Shown here in pieces: positions 37,575-50,100 of a DNA stretch of 64,000 nt. This stretch comes from Dysidea avara (taxonomy: Eukaryota > Porifera > Demospongiae > Dictyoceratida > Dysideidae): the NCBI RefSeq assembly GCF_963678975.1, contig NC_089281.1:22497375-22561374 (forward strand), read 5' to 3'. The notes under the pieces were generated by a model. It did no database searches. It saw nothing but the letters and a program-made list of their open reading frames with translations, and was not told the origin of the DNA. The translations under genes and the position numbers were made by a program. The stretch's first letter is position 1. Each line of letters starts with the position of its first letter.

Positions 37575-38445
37575 GTGCGTAATATGATTATGATTATGAT
37601 GTGATTTGGGTTGAGGCTTAGAAGCCTGTACACCCATTCAATTACATACATATACATACATAAATTAGATGCAATGAACAAAAATTAACTATGAATATAA
37701 TTATTACATTAACATAAATTTATAGTCATAAAAGTAATTATCTACAGCTGATTTAAAATTATTTAATAAAGAATTTCCTACAATATCACTCGTAAGATTG
37801 TTCCAATCATTAATTTCTCTAGTACCAAAATAGTTGACCCGACATGAAAGGTGGGCAGGGGGCTTAAGTAATTTATATGCATGACCTCTAGTTTGTGTAT
37901 TGTGGGAGAAAGTAAAAAAGTTGGAGTGATCCAGATTGAAGTAATCGTTCAACATCTTGAAAAGAAATATTAAGTCACCACGTCTGTGCCTGTACGAAAG
38001 AGATGGTAAATTCATTGATGTCAGTCGATCTATGTAAGACTTGTCTCTTAAAGATGGTACTAGTTTTGTAGTACGCCGTTGCACACCCTCAAGTTTACGT
38101 TGATCTAATACATAATGGGGTCCCCAAATTACATTTCCGTATTCTAATATTGGTCGAACCATTGATTTATACAACCGTGATAGTACAAATTCATTCAAAT
38201 CGATAAAGCTTCTTTTCATACAAGCCAATACCCTGTTCGCTTTCATAGCTACTTCAGAAGCGTGTTGGTGGAACTTTAAATTCGCATCAAATATAATAAC
38301 CAAGTCCTTATGACAATTAACTGAGTCCAATGAGACACCATTAAGATAGTAGCCTCCAAAGCTGTGTGTGGCTCAACCAAAGTGAATCACTTTACATTTA
38401 GTAACATTGAACTTCAGTTGCCACACATCACACCATTTGGCTAGA
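37575..38445 (-). pseudogene. 5'-truncated LINE: reverse-transcriptase C-terminal part
   Basis: A 208-codon minus-strand frame (37704-38330) carries the post-catalytic region of a non-LTR polymerase: KDLVIIFDANLKFHQHAS, ANRVLACMKRSF, LYKSMVRPILEYGNVIWGP and the tail FGTREINDWNNL. An extra frame upstream (KFNVTKCKVIHFG, about 38365-38415) is separated by an in-frame stop. The catalytic domain is missing, consistent with 5' truncation on insertion. A short ATAATC repeat near 37576-37601 fits a LINE 3' tail. Clade Jockey/CR1-like by motif style; not functional. Confidence 0.8.
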
Positions 38446-38493
38446 TAAGGTGTTTATCGGTGTTTTATTCGAGGTTTTATTGCAGTTGTTGAA

Positions 38494-39082
38494 ATAACCT
38501 CTACGAAAAATGAAGGTAAGCCTGAAGTTTCTGATGCTGTGAGTGCATGTGAATTATGTGGGGCAACTCAGGGGGAAAAGGATCTGAGAATCTCAAAACT
38601 GGTAAGCAGTTTTATTTCGTTTAATTTCCCTATGTGACAGAACCCTTCATTATGTTTGTGCAAACACTGAATGCTGTGGTTAGCTGTTTATATATATTAA
38701 TCAATCAATCATATGTATTAGTGTGAAGTAATGCATGTGAAGTTAGAATACATTCCACTGTTGCATTATTAGTACTACATGTTTTATTGCTTGCTTTCAG
38801 GAGCCAAAGTATGCAAAGTAGCTGCTTAATTGGCTTTTCAAATGCACCAATCAAATCTTTCATCCTTTTCATAGAGAAATGTTTACTTTACTGTCAATTT
38901 TATCCACAGCATCCCGTGATTGTGCAATACACAATTTGGCATTGACCTGGTTTTTTTTAACCATGTCAGGACTGATCTTCATCGGTCTGTCTATCATCAT
39001 ATATGGCATCATGATGTCACTTAATAGACATGCAGTTTTGATGCATAAAGGTCGTAGAATTCATTGTAGAATCCGTTATTGA
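38494..39082 (+). other. Two candidate exons of an unrecognised small membrane protein
   Basis: 38494-38600 is open between an acceptor-like TTGCAG and a donor-like GTAAGC, encoding VEITSTKNEG and CELCGATQGEKDL. 38909-39082 follows the acceptor-like ATCCACAG and encodes one hydrophobic span (WFFLTMSGLIFIGLSIIIYG) and a basic tail ending CRIRY before a stop. The two do not join in phase directly (0 versus 1), so an exon would be missing or they belong to different things. The TM segment loosely recalls CD225/dispanin proteins; that is a guess. The LINE at 37575-38445 ends just upstream and may have disrupted this locus. Confidence 0.25.
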
Positions 39083-41163
39083 CCAAAGAGTGAGTGTAGA
39101 CATAGTAACATGATTATAATTATAAAGTTTGGAGCAACTTGTATTTTATTATTAGATACAGGTACACATCGTGTGCCAACAGTCAGCTCTAGTGACGCAT
39201 GGTATTGTAATATCTTATTCTGTACTCCACTACTGGGTCATGCTATGTCTTGTTCGGGCATCTGTAAGGTTCACTTAAATTCTATGTCTTAGGAGTACCC
39301 TTTGCTGTTAACCCTACTGTAGCTGAGGGGAGCCCTCTTTAATTCCTAGGTTTTGTGTAGGTGTTTATTCCCATAGTGTGCAGATCAAAATTCAGAGATG
39401 TTAAATGAATGCCATTTAGGCTGTGAAGTATAAACGGTAAAGCAGATAATTTTCATAGCTGTGCAGGTATACAATACAGTCAATATAGGTAACTGTGTAG
39501 CCGCCACTTTGGAATATTTCCTCTATAGTCTGTGAAGTCATTTTTTTTGTATTAATTATATCCATTTGTTGTCATGTCATTTAGGAAAGAAATGAATTCG
39601 TACTGATGCTTGTGTAAAAATGTAAGTAGGTAAACACGTGTGCATTGATAGAATGTGTATTTTGTTTGCTTCCTATTACATGTATATAATGATGGTTGTA
39701 CTGTGCTCAGGTGTTCAAGACAAAGAGATATTAAAGAAGGACCATGTTGACTATCAAATTGATCTTTAACTGCATACGTACATTTAAGAAAAGAAAAAAA
39801 GAATTTGTGATGTGCTGTAAAGCACATAGCCTGGATTATGGTGGCTAGTTCCGGGGGTTTCTCACTTATCATTATGTCCCACTTATTTCTCACTTCTCAA
39901 TTATTTTCTCGGATATGCTTCTCAGTTACCTTCTTGGTTATTTCCCATTTCTCAGTTACCCTCTAGATTATTTCCCAGTTATTTCTCAACTGGAAGATAC
40001 TGTGGTGGACTGTGGAGCTCTTTCACACAGTTTTCTGGGAGCAGCATGGTGGTGCACTGTCAAATGACCAACTCAGGGTGGAGGCTAGAGAAACTTGGCC
40101 ATGGGGAGAGGGAAGAAGACATTGATCATGATGATGTGAAGAAATAAAGTTAGTGTTAGCAGTACAAATTTGAAACCAGCTAGGTGCTTATGTGGCTGAC
40201 AATGAAAACAGATGTAAGAGTAGAACAATACTAAATTTTTGTGATGCATAAGCTACTGTAGTAGTTGTGAAGCTATGACCCCAAGGTTAGGCTGGGCTAT
40301 TTGATATGTGGATATGCTGTTGAACAGTTTATTAAACTGATGACTGGAATAAATGATTCACCTAGGTATCAGAGTTACTGAAGCAATCTTGCATAGTTGT
40401 TAAAGTGGCCCAATCTTGTGCCACCACTTGTTTAACAGCAGAAGAAATGGCCTGTCCTCTGGTCTCTTTCATAGTAACATTCAGGAATTGAGGAGCCAAT
40501 TAAACTTTACAAAAGTTCTATAATTCTCCATTACTCCTTAATTTATATAGGCATTTTTCATACTCAATAAGTATTCACTAAACTGCCTTGAGGGCTCCAT
40601 CCGCCAACCAGCACCATTTTCATAGCTGCCTCCACGATACTTTATTCTGCTAGATGGATCCCCCCCCCTGTAAATGCTATCCCACCAGGGACCTGTGAGA
40701 AGGCTTAAAGCTTGTGAATAAAACATAATATTCATAACAAGAAAACACAGGTTGTGGTTAAACCATTGTTTAGCATACAGGAAAACCCTGCGGGGGTCTT
40801 TAGGCCTCCCCCACCAAGCTGAACTTCAAAGGTGGTAGATAAACTGCATTGGTCACTAAATCTCTAATAGAACAATCAGACAAATATGAATGTACGGTGG
40901 TCCCCTATCATCTGAACTTGTTGGGGGCCCCCCTGAGTGTGTTCAGATACAGTATGTACAAATTAATTGGATTTTTTTAGCATTATAAGCCAATCAAGAT
41001 GATTATACACAATAATTATTTATTTACTGTTACTTTAAATAGAATACTGATGGTGAAACTTTACATTGCACAACAAAGGAAATAAAATGCTGTTTTATAA
41101 ACTATACATATGTTACATAATATATATATACAGTAGTAATAAAATAAGATGTTATGTAAGTCA
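39083..41163. other. Intergenic, no gene recognised
   Basis: Contains a degenerate tandem of TTTCTCAGTTATTT-like units at about 39858-39995, a run of C near 40663, and a CGGTGGTCCCCTATCATCTG end (40897) that looks like a pogo/Tigger-type terminus next to one copy of the TCTCTAATAGAACAATCA motif. No coding sequence supported. Confidence 0.45.
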
Positions 41164-44100
41164 CTACTTATTGAGAAAATCAATTGAACACTTGGCTATC
41201 TTTCCACTAGTAATGTCACGTGCTTCTACTTTAATTTCCGTGTCTCCAAACATCATGGAGGTCTGAAGTTCTCTATTTCTTCCACCTGTAGTGTCTGGCA
41301 TTTCTAGATACAATTGTGCACAGCGATGTACACCTGGATCTGTAGTGTACATTACATGTTCTTTTTCACTGCAGTAGATTTCTATGACAGTGGAGGTTTG
41401 GTAGGATTTTGCAGGTGTGTAGCTTCGTGTGACAGTCTCTCCTAGTGAAATTGACTGGTCTACAACGACAAAGGTGTCGAAAACATCTGTGCACCAATCA
41501 ACCCCGTCCTTCTTTGTACGCTTCTCTTCAGGATGTTTTTTCTCGATGAATGTATTCAATACACCCACACCATATGTCAGAGCAGATCTTCTAACACGAA
41601 CCACCGTCGGATCAAGCCCAAATAGCACAGCTCCCTTTAGAATAGTGAGGCCAACATCTTGAGGGATAATCACTCGTACAAGGTGCTGAAAAGCACTGCG
41701 AATTTCTGCCTGCAGTAGTGGTGATTCAGCAAATCCTCCCACAAGGAAAATAAACCTCACTCCATCCAGGTCTGGCTTTTTAAATAGGTCACTGATGTGG
41801 TAAATGATCTCTCTTAATACAGGGTCGAATAAAGCATACATAGCTGAAGGTGTGATCCGTAACATACCCTGGGAAGACCACTTTATGTCTTTGTTTCCAA
41901 ACTTTTTAATAGCCTGCTCTACTGAATGGCCTTTAAGTTTTTGGTAATGTTCAATAAATGAAAAGGGCAATGAAATATTTAGTGGAGTTAACTTGTTGGG
42001 AGCGGCCGTTCTTTTTTTAGCCTCAAATGCAATCATTAAATCCACCCAACCAGCTGGTTTGGTGTTCTTGAAACTTACAACAAAATCAATTCCAAAAATC
42101 TTTACCAAAAGTTGTTCAAATTCTCTATCAATTCCAATGGCACCCCATGCTCCTCCTGAAGCTTTGTATAGCTCCTTCAGGGTCCCCCCTCCTTCCATTT
42201 CATGGACTGTTAAATCCACAGTCCCTCCTCCACAATCCACAACCAAGTATCTGGTACCTGCCTTAAAATCTGATGACATTGGAGACAAAGCAACTGAACT
42301 TTTCCTGGAGGTTGAATGGTCAGAACTGACCGAGACAGAATCTTCATCATGAATCAGTTCTCTTTGTTTCAGTTTGCGACAGTAAATCGAGGCAGCCTCT
42401 GGTTCCAGTGCTATTAGAAGCTGTGAAGGATTACTTGGTGAAACAAGTCTTGCCTAGGTGAAAAGAAAGATATTGTAAGCTGTCAGCATACAAATTAAGT
42501 ATTTCTAAAGGAGCACTGGGAGCATTAAACTATGAAAAAGTCAAACATGACTACCATGTACTATAAATAGTAACTGTTATAAATCCCCTATTAGGATAAT
42601 TTACAGTGGCATATGCTTGAGTACAGACATCACGATGGAAAATGAAGTCAAACATGATAAAATATGAGCAGACAAAATAATAGCATAACAATATGAGATT
42701 ATAATCATTGCAGGAATTACCCTTATTTTCTGTCCTAAAACATGAGATATAATGGCTATGAAAGAAAATCCCTACATTGGCATAAACATATTATAACTAG
42801 TTGTGACATACTGCAATGTGACAAGAAACAGTTTACAGAAATAACTGGTTAAAATTGGTGTATAGATTACCAGACCTGAATATGATGCAAATTTGAGGAT
42901 ACAAAAAAAAAATTGGTTACCACAATCCAAAGTACAGTGGATCCTCAGTTACATTTGTTCCTGGAGTTGATGAATAAAATTACTTGAATAAATGAAGCCC
43001 ATTGATTTGCAGACCTCCACACACAGCTACTCTAATAGAACATACATTTACTTTAATAGAATGCACACCATAGCAATGAAATAATCTAATTGAATAGTCA
43101 CTTTGACATTCAGATAATTGATAGAAAATTTAATGGCAAAGCAAATGGAATTTGTCCCAAGTTGATAGGAACTGTCATCATCAATTATGGATCATTTTTG
43201 TAAAAGGTTTACATGTTTCCTTACCGAAAAGTTACTTACATGACTATAGTTTTGGCATCACCATTTAGCGTTAGGGTAAAACCCTAGGTATCATTTTGAT
43301 CCTTATTAAATCACAAGTAGAATGACATAAATTGCACACCCATAGGAAGTATGTTTTGAAGCTACAGTGTTTTGTGCAAGGCACATGTATTTATTATTAT
43401 TATATTTGTTACTGTGCAGAAATCAAACAGATTGTGGTGCACAGGTGTGATCATAATGCATGTTCAGGTTGGTACAAAACTCATCTAAGGTAGGGGAGTG
43501 AATTACAAAGGGGGGGAGTGTGTTCCAGAGTCTGATTGTAGAAGGGAAAAAGGAAAATTTATAAGAGTCAATCATAGTGACAAGCTGTTTATAATATCCT
43601 TCCCTTGATGGACGATGATTAGGTATTAGATCATTTGTAGGTATACTTAGATTGCCATTAATTATCTTATACATTGTAGTTATCTTAGACTTGTTTCTTC
43701 TTTCTTCGAGGGTAGGTAAATTTAATGATGACATCATTCTTGTTACACTACTAAATCTAGAAAAATTATTGTAGCAAAATCTGGCTGCTCTCCTTTGGGT
43801 GGATTCAAGTTAGTTTATATTGGTGTGGGTGTGGGGGGCCCAGACAGAGGATGCATATTCAACAATGGGGCGAACCATCATCTTGTAACAATTGTTCTTA
43901 ACAGAAACAGGGCATTGGTGAAGATTACAACGCAAAAATCCATTAACCTGGTTTGCTTTGCTAGGGACTCTTTGAATGTGTTCATTCCATGATAGTTTCT
44001 GGTCAATGGTGACCCCAAGATATTTTGTGTGAGGAACCTCAGAGATGATAGACTTCTTCAGATGATAGCTATAAATGATGGGATTTCTTTTATTAGTAAT

Positions 44101-47100
44101 TCTCAAGTGTTCACATTTCTTAATGTTAAATTCCATCAGCCAAGTATGAGCCCATTCAGTAAGTTTGTCAAGGTCCTGCTGTAGGGCTATACAATCGGAT
44201 TCGGAATGTATGTAGGAGTACAGTAGGACATCATCTGCATACAATTTAACTTTATTATTGACACAAGCAGGGAGATCATTTATATACAATAAAAACAGAA
44301 GTGGTGCGAGTACAGTACCTTGGGGTACACCAGAGAGAACTTGTTTAGAGTAGCTGTTTTTCCCTTCTAGCACTACATACTGGGGATCTGCAAGTTAAAA
44401 AGGACTTAATCCACAATAGGATAGATCCATCAATCCCATAATGTTGGAGCTTGAGGTAGAGTTGGGAATGTGGAACCTTATCAAAGGCCTTACTAAAGTC
44501 AAGTAGAAGTACATCACATTGGCCCTTTTGATTCAAACACTTGGCAAAGTCATTTACCATGGAAATTAATTGTGTTTCACAACTCCTTTTGTGACGGAAA
44601 CCGTGTTGTTCATCGTATAGAATGTTAAAGGATGTTAAATGATTAGATACACTTGAATATACTATATGCTCTAATATTTTACAGCAGATACACGTAAGGG
44701 ACACAGGTCTATAGTTGCATGGGTCTGATTTATTACCTTTCTTATAAATAGGAACTACCTTCGCAGTTTTCCAGATACTTGGTAGTGCACCTTGACCTAA
44801 AAAAGCCTGGAAGATCAATGATAAGGCTGGGGAAATTTCATATGCCACTTCTTTAAGAAAACGAGCAGGAAGGTTGTCAGGCCCGGATGCCTTATGTTGT
44901 TGGATGTTTGATAGTAGTTGGTATATACCATCCACATATATCTGAATTGGTGGTATACTAGGTGTTGGATCAGTACTTAGTGTAGGAAGGTGAGTGACAT
45001 CTTCACTGGTGAAAACAGATGAGAAATAATCTGCTAAGAGGTTTGCTTTGTCTGTAGCATCCACAAATGTTTCACCCTGATGTTTGAGGGTGCCCACTCC
45101 AACAGAATCTTGCCTTTTATTCTTAATGAAAGACCACAAACGTATAGTAATTGTGTTCTTGTTAGGATCAACAAGATTGGATACACATATCTGTTAAAAG
45201 TTGTACGACATTCGCGCTGGGACTGTCTTTTGAGGTCGTAATACTTAGACCAGTCTGTAGCTTAGAACGTCTAGCTTGATTGTATGCACACTGCTTTCTG
45301 CGGGTCAGCCTCTTAATATAGTTATTGATCCAAGGGTGTTTACATTTGGAATAAATTAGTTTGGTTGGGACTGAATCCATACAGGTATTACAAATGGACA
45401 GAAATCCATTCCATAAAATATCAACAGGAGTCGAAGTTGAATAGTTATTGAGAAAGTCCTCACAGTGTTTGAATGTTGCTTCGGATAATGTTAAAGTCAG
45501 CTTGGGCCCACAGATAGATTATTCTTTTAGATGGAGAGGAGAGGTTTGCTACAACGGATGAGACAACAAGAACTGCTTCATGATCACTGATACCATCTAC
45601 AGTGTCACATGTCTCAACTAAAGAAGGTCTGTTGGTTATGAAAACGTCTAATATGTTTGGACCTCTAGTGGGTGTGTTGACCATTTGACTAAGTGCATTG
45701 TCATTAAGGAAATCAAGGAAGGAGTTGTTTAGAAAGACAGGATAAGAGTGACCGGTGGTAAAATTGTTTACCCAGTTTATATCAGGAAGGTTAGTGTCCA
45801 TAATGCAGAATTGGGAATTTCATATGAATAGCTGTAAGTTGTTGACAGAGTTCTGCTAGGTAAGATTCATCACTGGAAGGTGGTCTGTAAATTGAGCAAG
45901 CAATAAGTGATAATTGATCTGCTAGTTGAATATGACAAGCCACTAACTTACAAGACAAGGCAGTGAGATGAATATCATGAGTAGTAAGGGTATCACAACA
46001 GGCAACAAAAACACCACCATAGCCATCGGCTCAGCCTTGACGATAAACAACATTACCACTTGGAAAGACTTCACTGTTCTTTATACTAGATTTGAGCCAT
46101 GATTCTGTACCGAAAATGACATCAGGAGAGTGAGTATTAATTATATTTTGAAAGGATTCTTTCTTGGAAACCAAAGATTGACAATTTAGTACCAGAGCAG
46201 TCAAAGGGTGGGATACATCACAATCAGTAAAAGTAAAATCAATTGGGGAAGGGGGTATAGGATTATCAGTGTGGAGGGGGTTTAAGTGTTCCTCCACACT
46301 ACTTTCCCATTTTTTATCATATAAACATTTTGACTTATTCATATCAGCCAGTTGTTGCCTCAGTGCTTTGTGTTTATTAAGTCTAGACCATTCACAGACT
46401 TTATTCTATGGCTATAAAAGGAATAAACATGCCGCTGGGGGCAACTTGTGTTCACAACCAGATGGTTGTAAAATGAATTGTTTCATCTTGAACAGGATAA
46501 CCACACCTCCTACTACAATGTATTACAATGTCAGACAGCCCAGAGGCCATACCTATATTATAGCTAGATCATCAGGCTTACAATCTTCAAGGACAGGTAC
46601 ACAAAGATCTCCAGTTTAATGGCACACATGCTTCTTAAAGATTTATTTTATGATTACGTCATAAATTGAATGGCTTCACATATAAACAATTCAGGCACAT
46701 TGCCTTTTTTAGATCAGCCTAGAAACGTTATGTTTAGGCCAACAAGCAGTGTGTGGCACATTAAAAACCCATTAACATATCATATATATGCCCCCCAAAT
46801 CTGTAGCTAGCGGCTTTAACAACAGAAGCCATCTATTTAGAATACATTAACAGCTTCCTGAAAAGCTTTGCTAAACTGAACTAAAGACAAAACTACTTAT
46901 ATAGCCTCTACATACATTACACACCAAACATACACAGAAACTGTCATGTAACTAGTGACACATTGACAAATATAAAAACAGTGGAACCTGTCTAAGCCAG
47001 TCACTTTTGGGCCAAAAGTTATTGGCTATACTAGGCACTGGCCGCTTTAGACAAGTGGATAAGTATACAAATGTCTTTACTTGGAGAATTCAGTAGAAGC

Positions 47101-50100
47101 CACTAAAGACAGGTTCCACTGTATAGTCTATCAGGCAGGAGTCATGCTACAGTAATTGTGAACAAAGTTGAATAAAAAATTAGTAGTACTACCACACAGT
47201 TAAGATAACAGTGGTATACCAGCATGTTCAAGTTCATCATCTATCTGACCGTCTGTCCGTCCATCACGCCGCTTATGCTTGTAAGTCTCTCCACATATGA
47301 ACACGATTGATGCTTAAAAGGAGCGCTTATCATGCTTAATAGCTCAAGGTTAAAAAGTTGATGCACAATCACCACAGGTGGTGTTTTGACAGAATGTGGC
47401 TCAACCTTCAGTGAGTCTTCCCTACACAAGTGCCTTCTATACACAAACAGATGTATAGCATTATTCGAGTTGTCCAATAAGGTGTCCTTAATTTTGCTCA
47501 AGTCCCATGTCAATGGATGCCAAGTAACTAGGAGCTGTAAAAGACGAAGGGAAGCATGCAGAAGCTTGTGATAAAATCTTTACATAGCCAAAGCCCTGGT
47601 TCCATCCCTGCCTAGGTTGAACTTTTTGTTTCTGTGCACCACAATTTTTATCCACTGTGTTCAAGGTTTTTCAGTACTGGCATAGATATAGGGACCATTT
47701 ATGAGTAGGCAGGCAAGTTGCTGGCACATTCATCCACTTTTTTTTTTCCTGCGTATTGCATTAAAGTAGGTAAATTTTTTCACAAATTTATTTACCATTT
47801 GTGCTTATACTATGCATTTACACAATCCACAATATCTGCACCTATGTTTTGAGCTTATATAGGCATGCACCAGCATACAAAACTGCAAATGTCACAGTAC
47901 AGACCATGATGCTTTGTTCATATGCAGATGTAAACAATGAAGATGCACATACGACCAGTAGTATGATGAGGCAGGTACTACTGTATAATCTGTACACAAG
48001 TAGATAGCTTGCACCTGTGAGTATCAATACATACGTTAAAGCAACACACGTTGAAACAACTTGGCAACAGAGACAACCAAGACAGCATTAGACTATGCTA
48101 TATCAGCATTGAATGCAAGACAGGAATATTTTGTATGTTATTAATAATTTGTGCTTAATTCGCATGCTTTTCAAATATTTATTCAAAACCCACAATTAAG
48201 CTATATACATGTATCTTGTACAAAATGTTTAGTGTTGTACCGATAATCGGTTGAATAATCGGAAGCAGCCAATATTACTTAATTTTGCAAATATCGGTAT
48301 CAGTATGGAAATGAGCCAATTACTGAAACCCACAATCAATCAGTAAAGACAGTAATAAACATGACAGTAAACAAAGTGGTGAATGTAGCAGTCAGTGGTA
48401 AAACATTTAGCTGTTTTATAACTGTTTAGGCTTGTTTATGATAAATATGCTTGCTGTATATTTATCAGCTTCCCACGCAATTAGTCAATCGCCCTTCGCA
48501 AAGGGTCTGGAATCCCAGTAAAAATCACTGTTTGAGACGCTGGCTTAGCTGTTTTATACTACTTGGCTTCCTTTTCCATGAAAGGGGCAGTGGTAAGCTA
48601 TAGCAGACCATGTAGACTCGACCACCCACGAAATTAATTACATTATCATTACAAATACAATCTACACACAAACTTCAAGTGATCTTACTCCTCCTCCCTG
48701 TTCTGAAGAATATTGGTTAAAATAATGGCATATCAGTTACAGGAATGGGAAAATAATCGGTATCGGTAAACGTGAAGGGTGCAACACTAAAAATATTGTT
48801 TATTTAGGCACTGCAGATCTATAAGCAACTGCCAAATTTTTTGCCCTACATATGACACTATGCAAGCGCAACGTTGCACTCACACACACAATTTTCCTCA
48901 AGATTTTTTAAAAATCACTAATTAAGGGGTGTGGCAACTGTTTCACTTGCGGTTCTCGTGAGCGAAACAGCTGCCATGCTCGCGAGACAGCAAAACAGTT
49001 GTCACGCTCTTTAATTAGCAATTTTTAAAATCTCGAACAAAATAGTGCATGCGAGCATGATGCTGTGCTTGGGCAGTACCATAACAGGACCCATGGATCT
49101 TTTTACAAACAAAAAATCAGCTGTCTTGCACTGCTAAATTTATCTGCTTACCTGTTGATAATTGCAATATTAAGCAGGCTGTGATGATTGTCCAGAATTT
49201 TGGATCACAAGTATGCAGACCATACTAATGTAAATAAAAACATGTACATGCATGGTACCTATAACAGAACCAGCTGCCTCTACAGGTGACAGTGTTGCAG
49301 TTCTTGTTCTGTTACAATTCATGCATATACATTCATTCATTTTGTAATTCATCAATCATATTTCATTGTTTGATAGTACGGAGCCAAAGTGGGATTTTTT
49401 TTACAAATACACACAGATGTATTTTCTTGAATGTTAACTTTTATAGATGTTATCATATGCAAATTATCTACAGGTAGCATGATGTAAAAAACTTAGCCCT
49501 TTGCGATATTAATGACCAAAGTTGGCTACAACCATGTTCATGCCCTACACAATTGTCGCGTGATTCGAACACTGCTACAAACCTCAGCATAATTATTTGT
49601 TGTATGAATGCTGAATTAAGGCATGAGATTTTGTGAGATTTTGTGAGGAGGGTTGCAGATTCTGTGCAAGTAGCTACAAAGACTCTTTCATTTTTAAGAG
49701 ACTACCGGTGTTTTAGCCATTACGAAAGGTGCTCATTTCACCCATATTTCAAATAGAAACCACCTCAGAGCAAAGCCTTCCTAAAGCAAAAATAAATATG
49801 ATACAAAGAAGGATACATGATGTGCACCTTATAATTAATGCAATACACACAAAAGACATAGCAGGTGAAAGTAATCCTTAAGAGTGAAGTCAAACCGCAG
49901 CATTATATACATCTGTTGTCTAAGGCATCAGTAAGTTAGTCAGTCAGTCAGTCAGTCAGTTAAACTTTTGTACAATGTTTGTGCTTTCTACACTTGACAC
50001 GCAAGGTCTGTTTGTGTCAAACTGCTAGTATAACTTGCATTGGTTGCTTAATGAAGCTACATCCCTGGAATATTTACCTATGTGAGTGAATATAAAGTGT

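Noticed and set aside
41993-42352. 119-codon plus-strand frame
   Set aside because: Antisense shadow of HSPA12 copy A exon 3.
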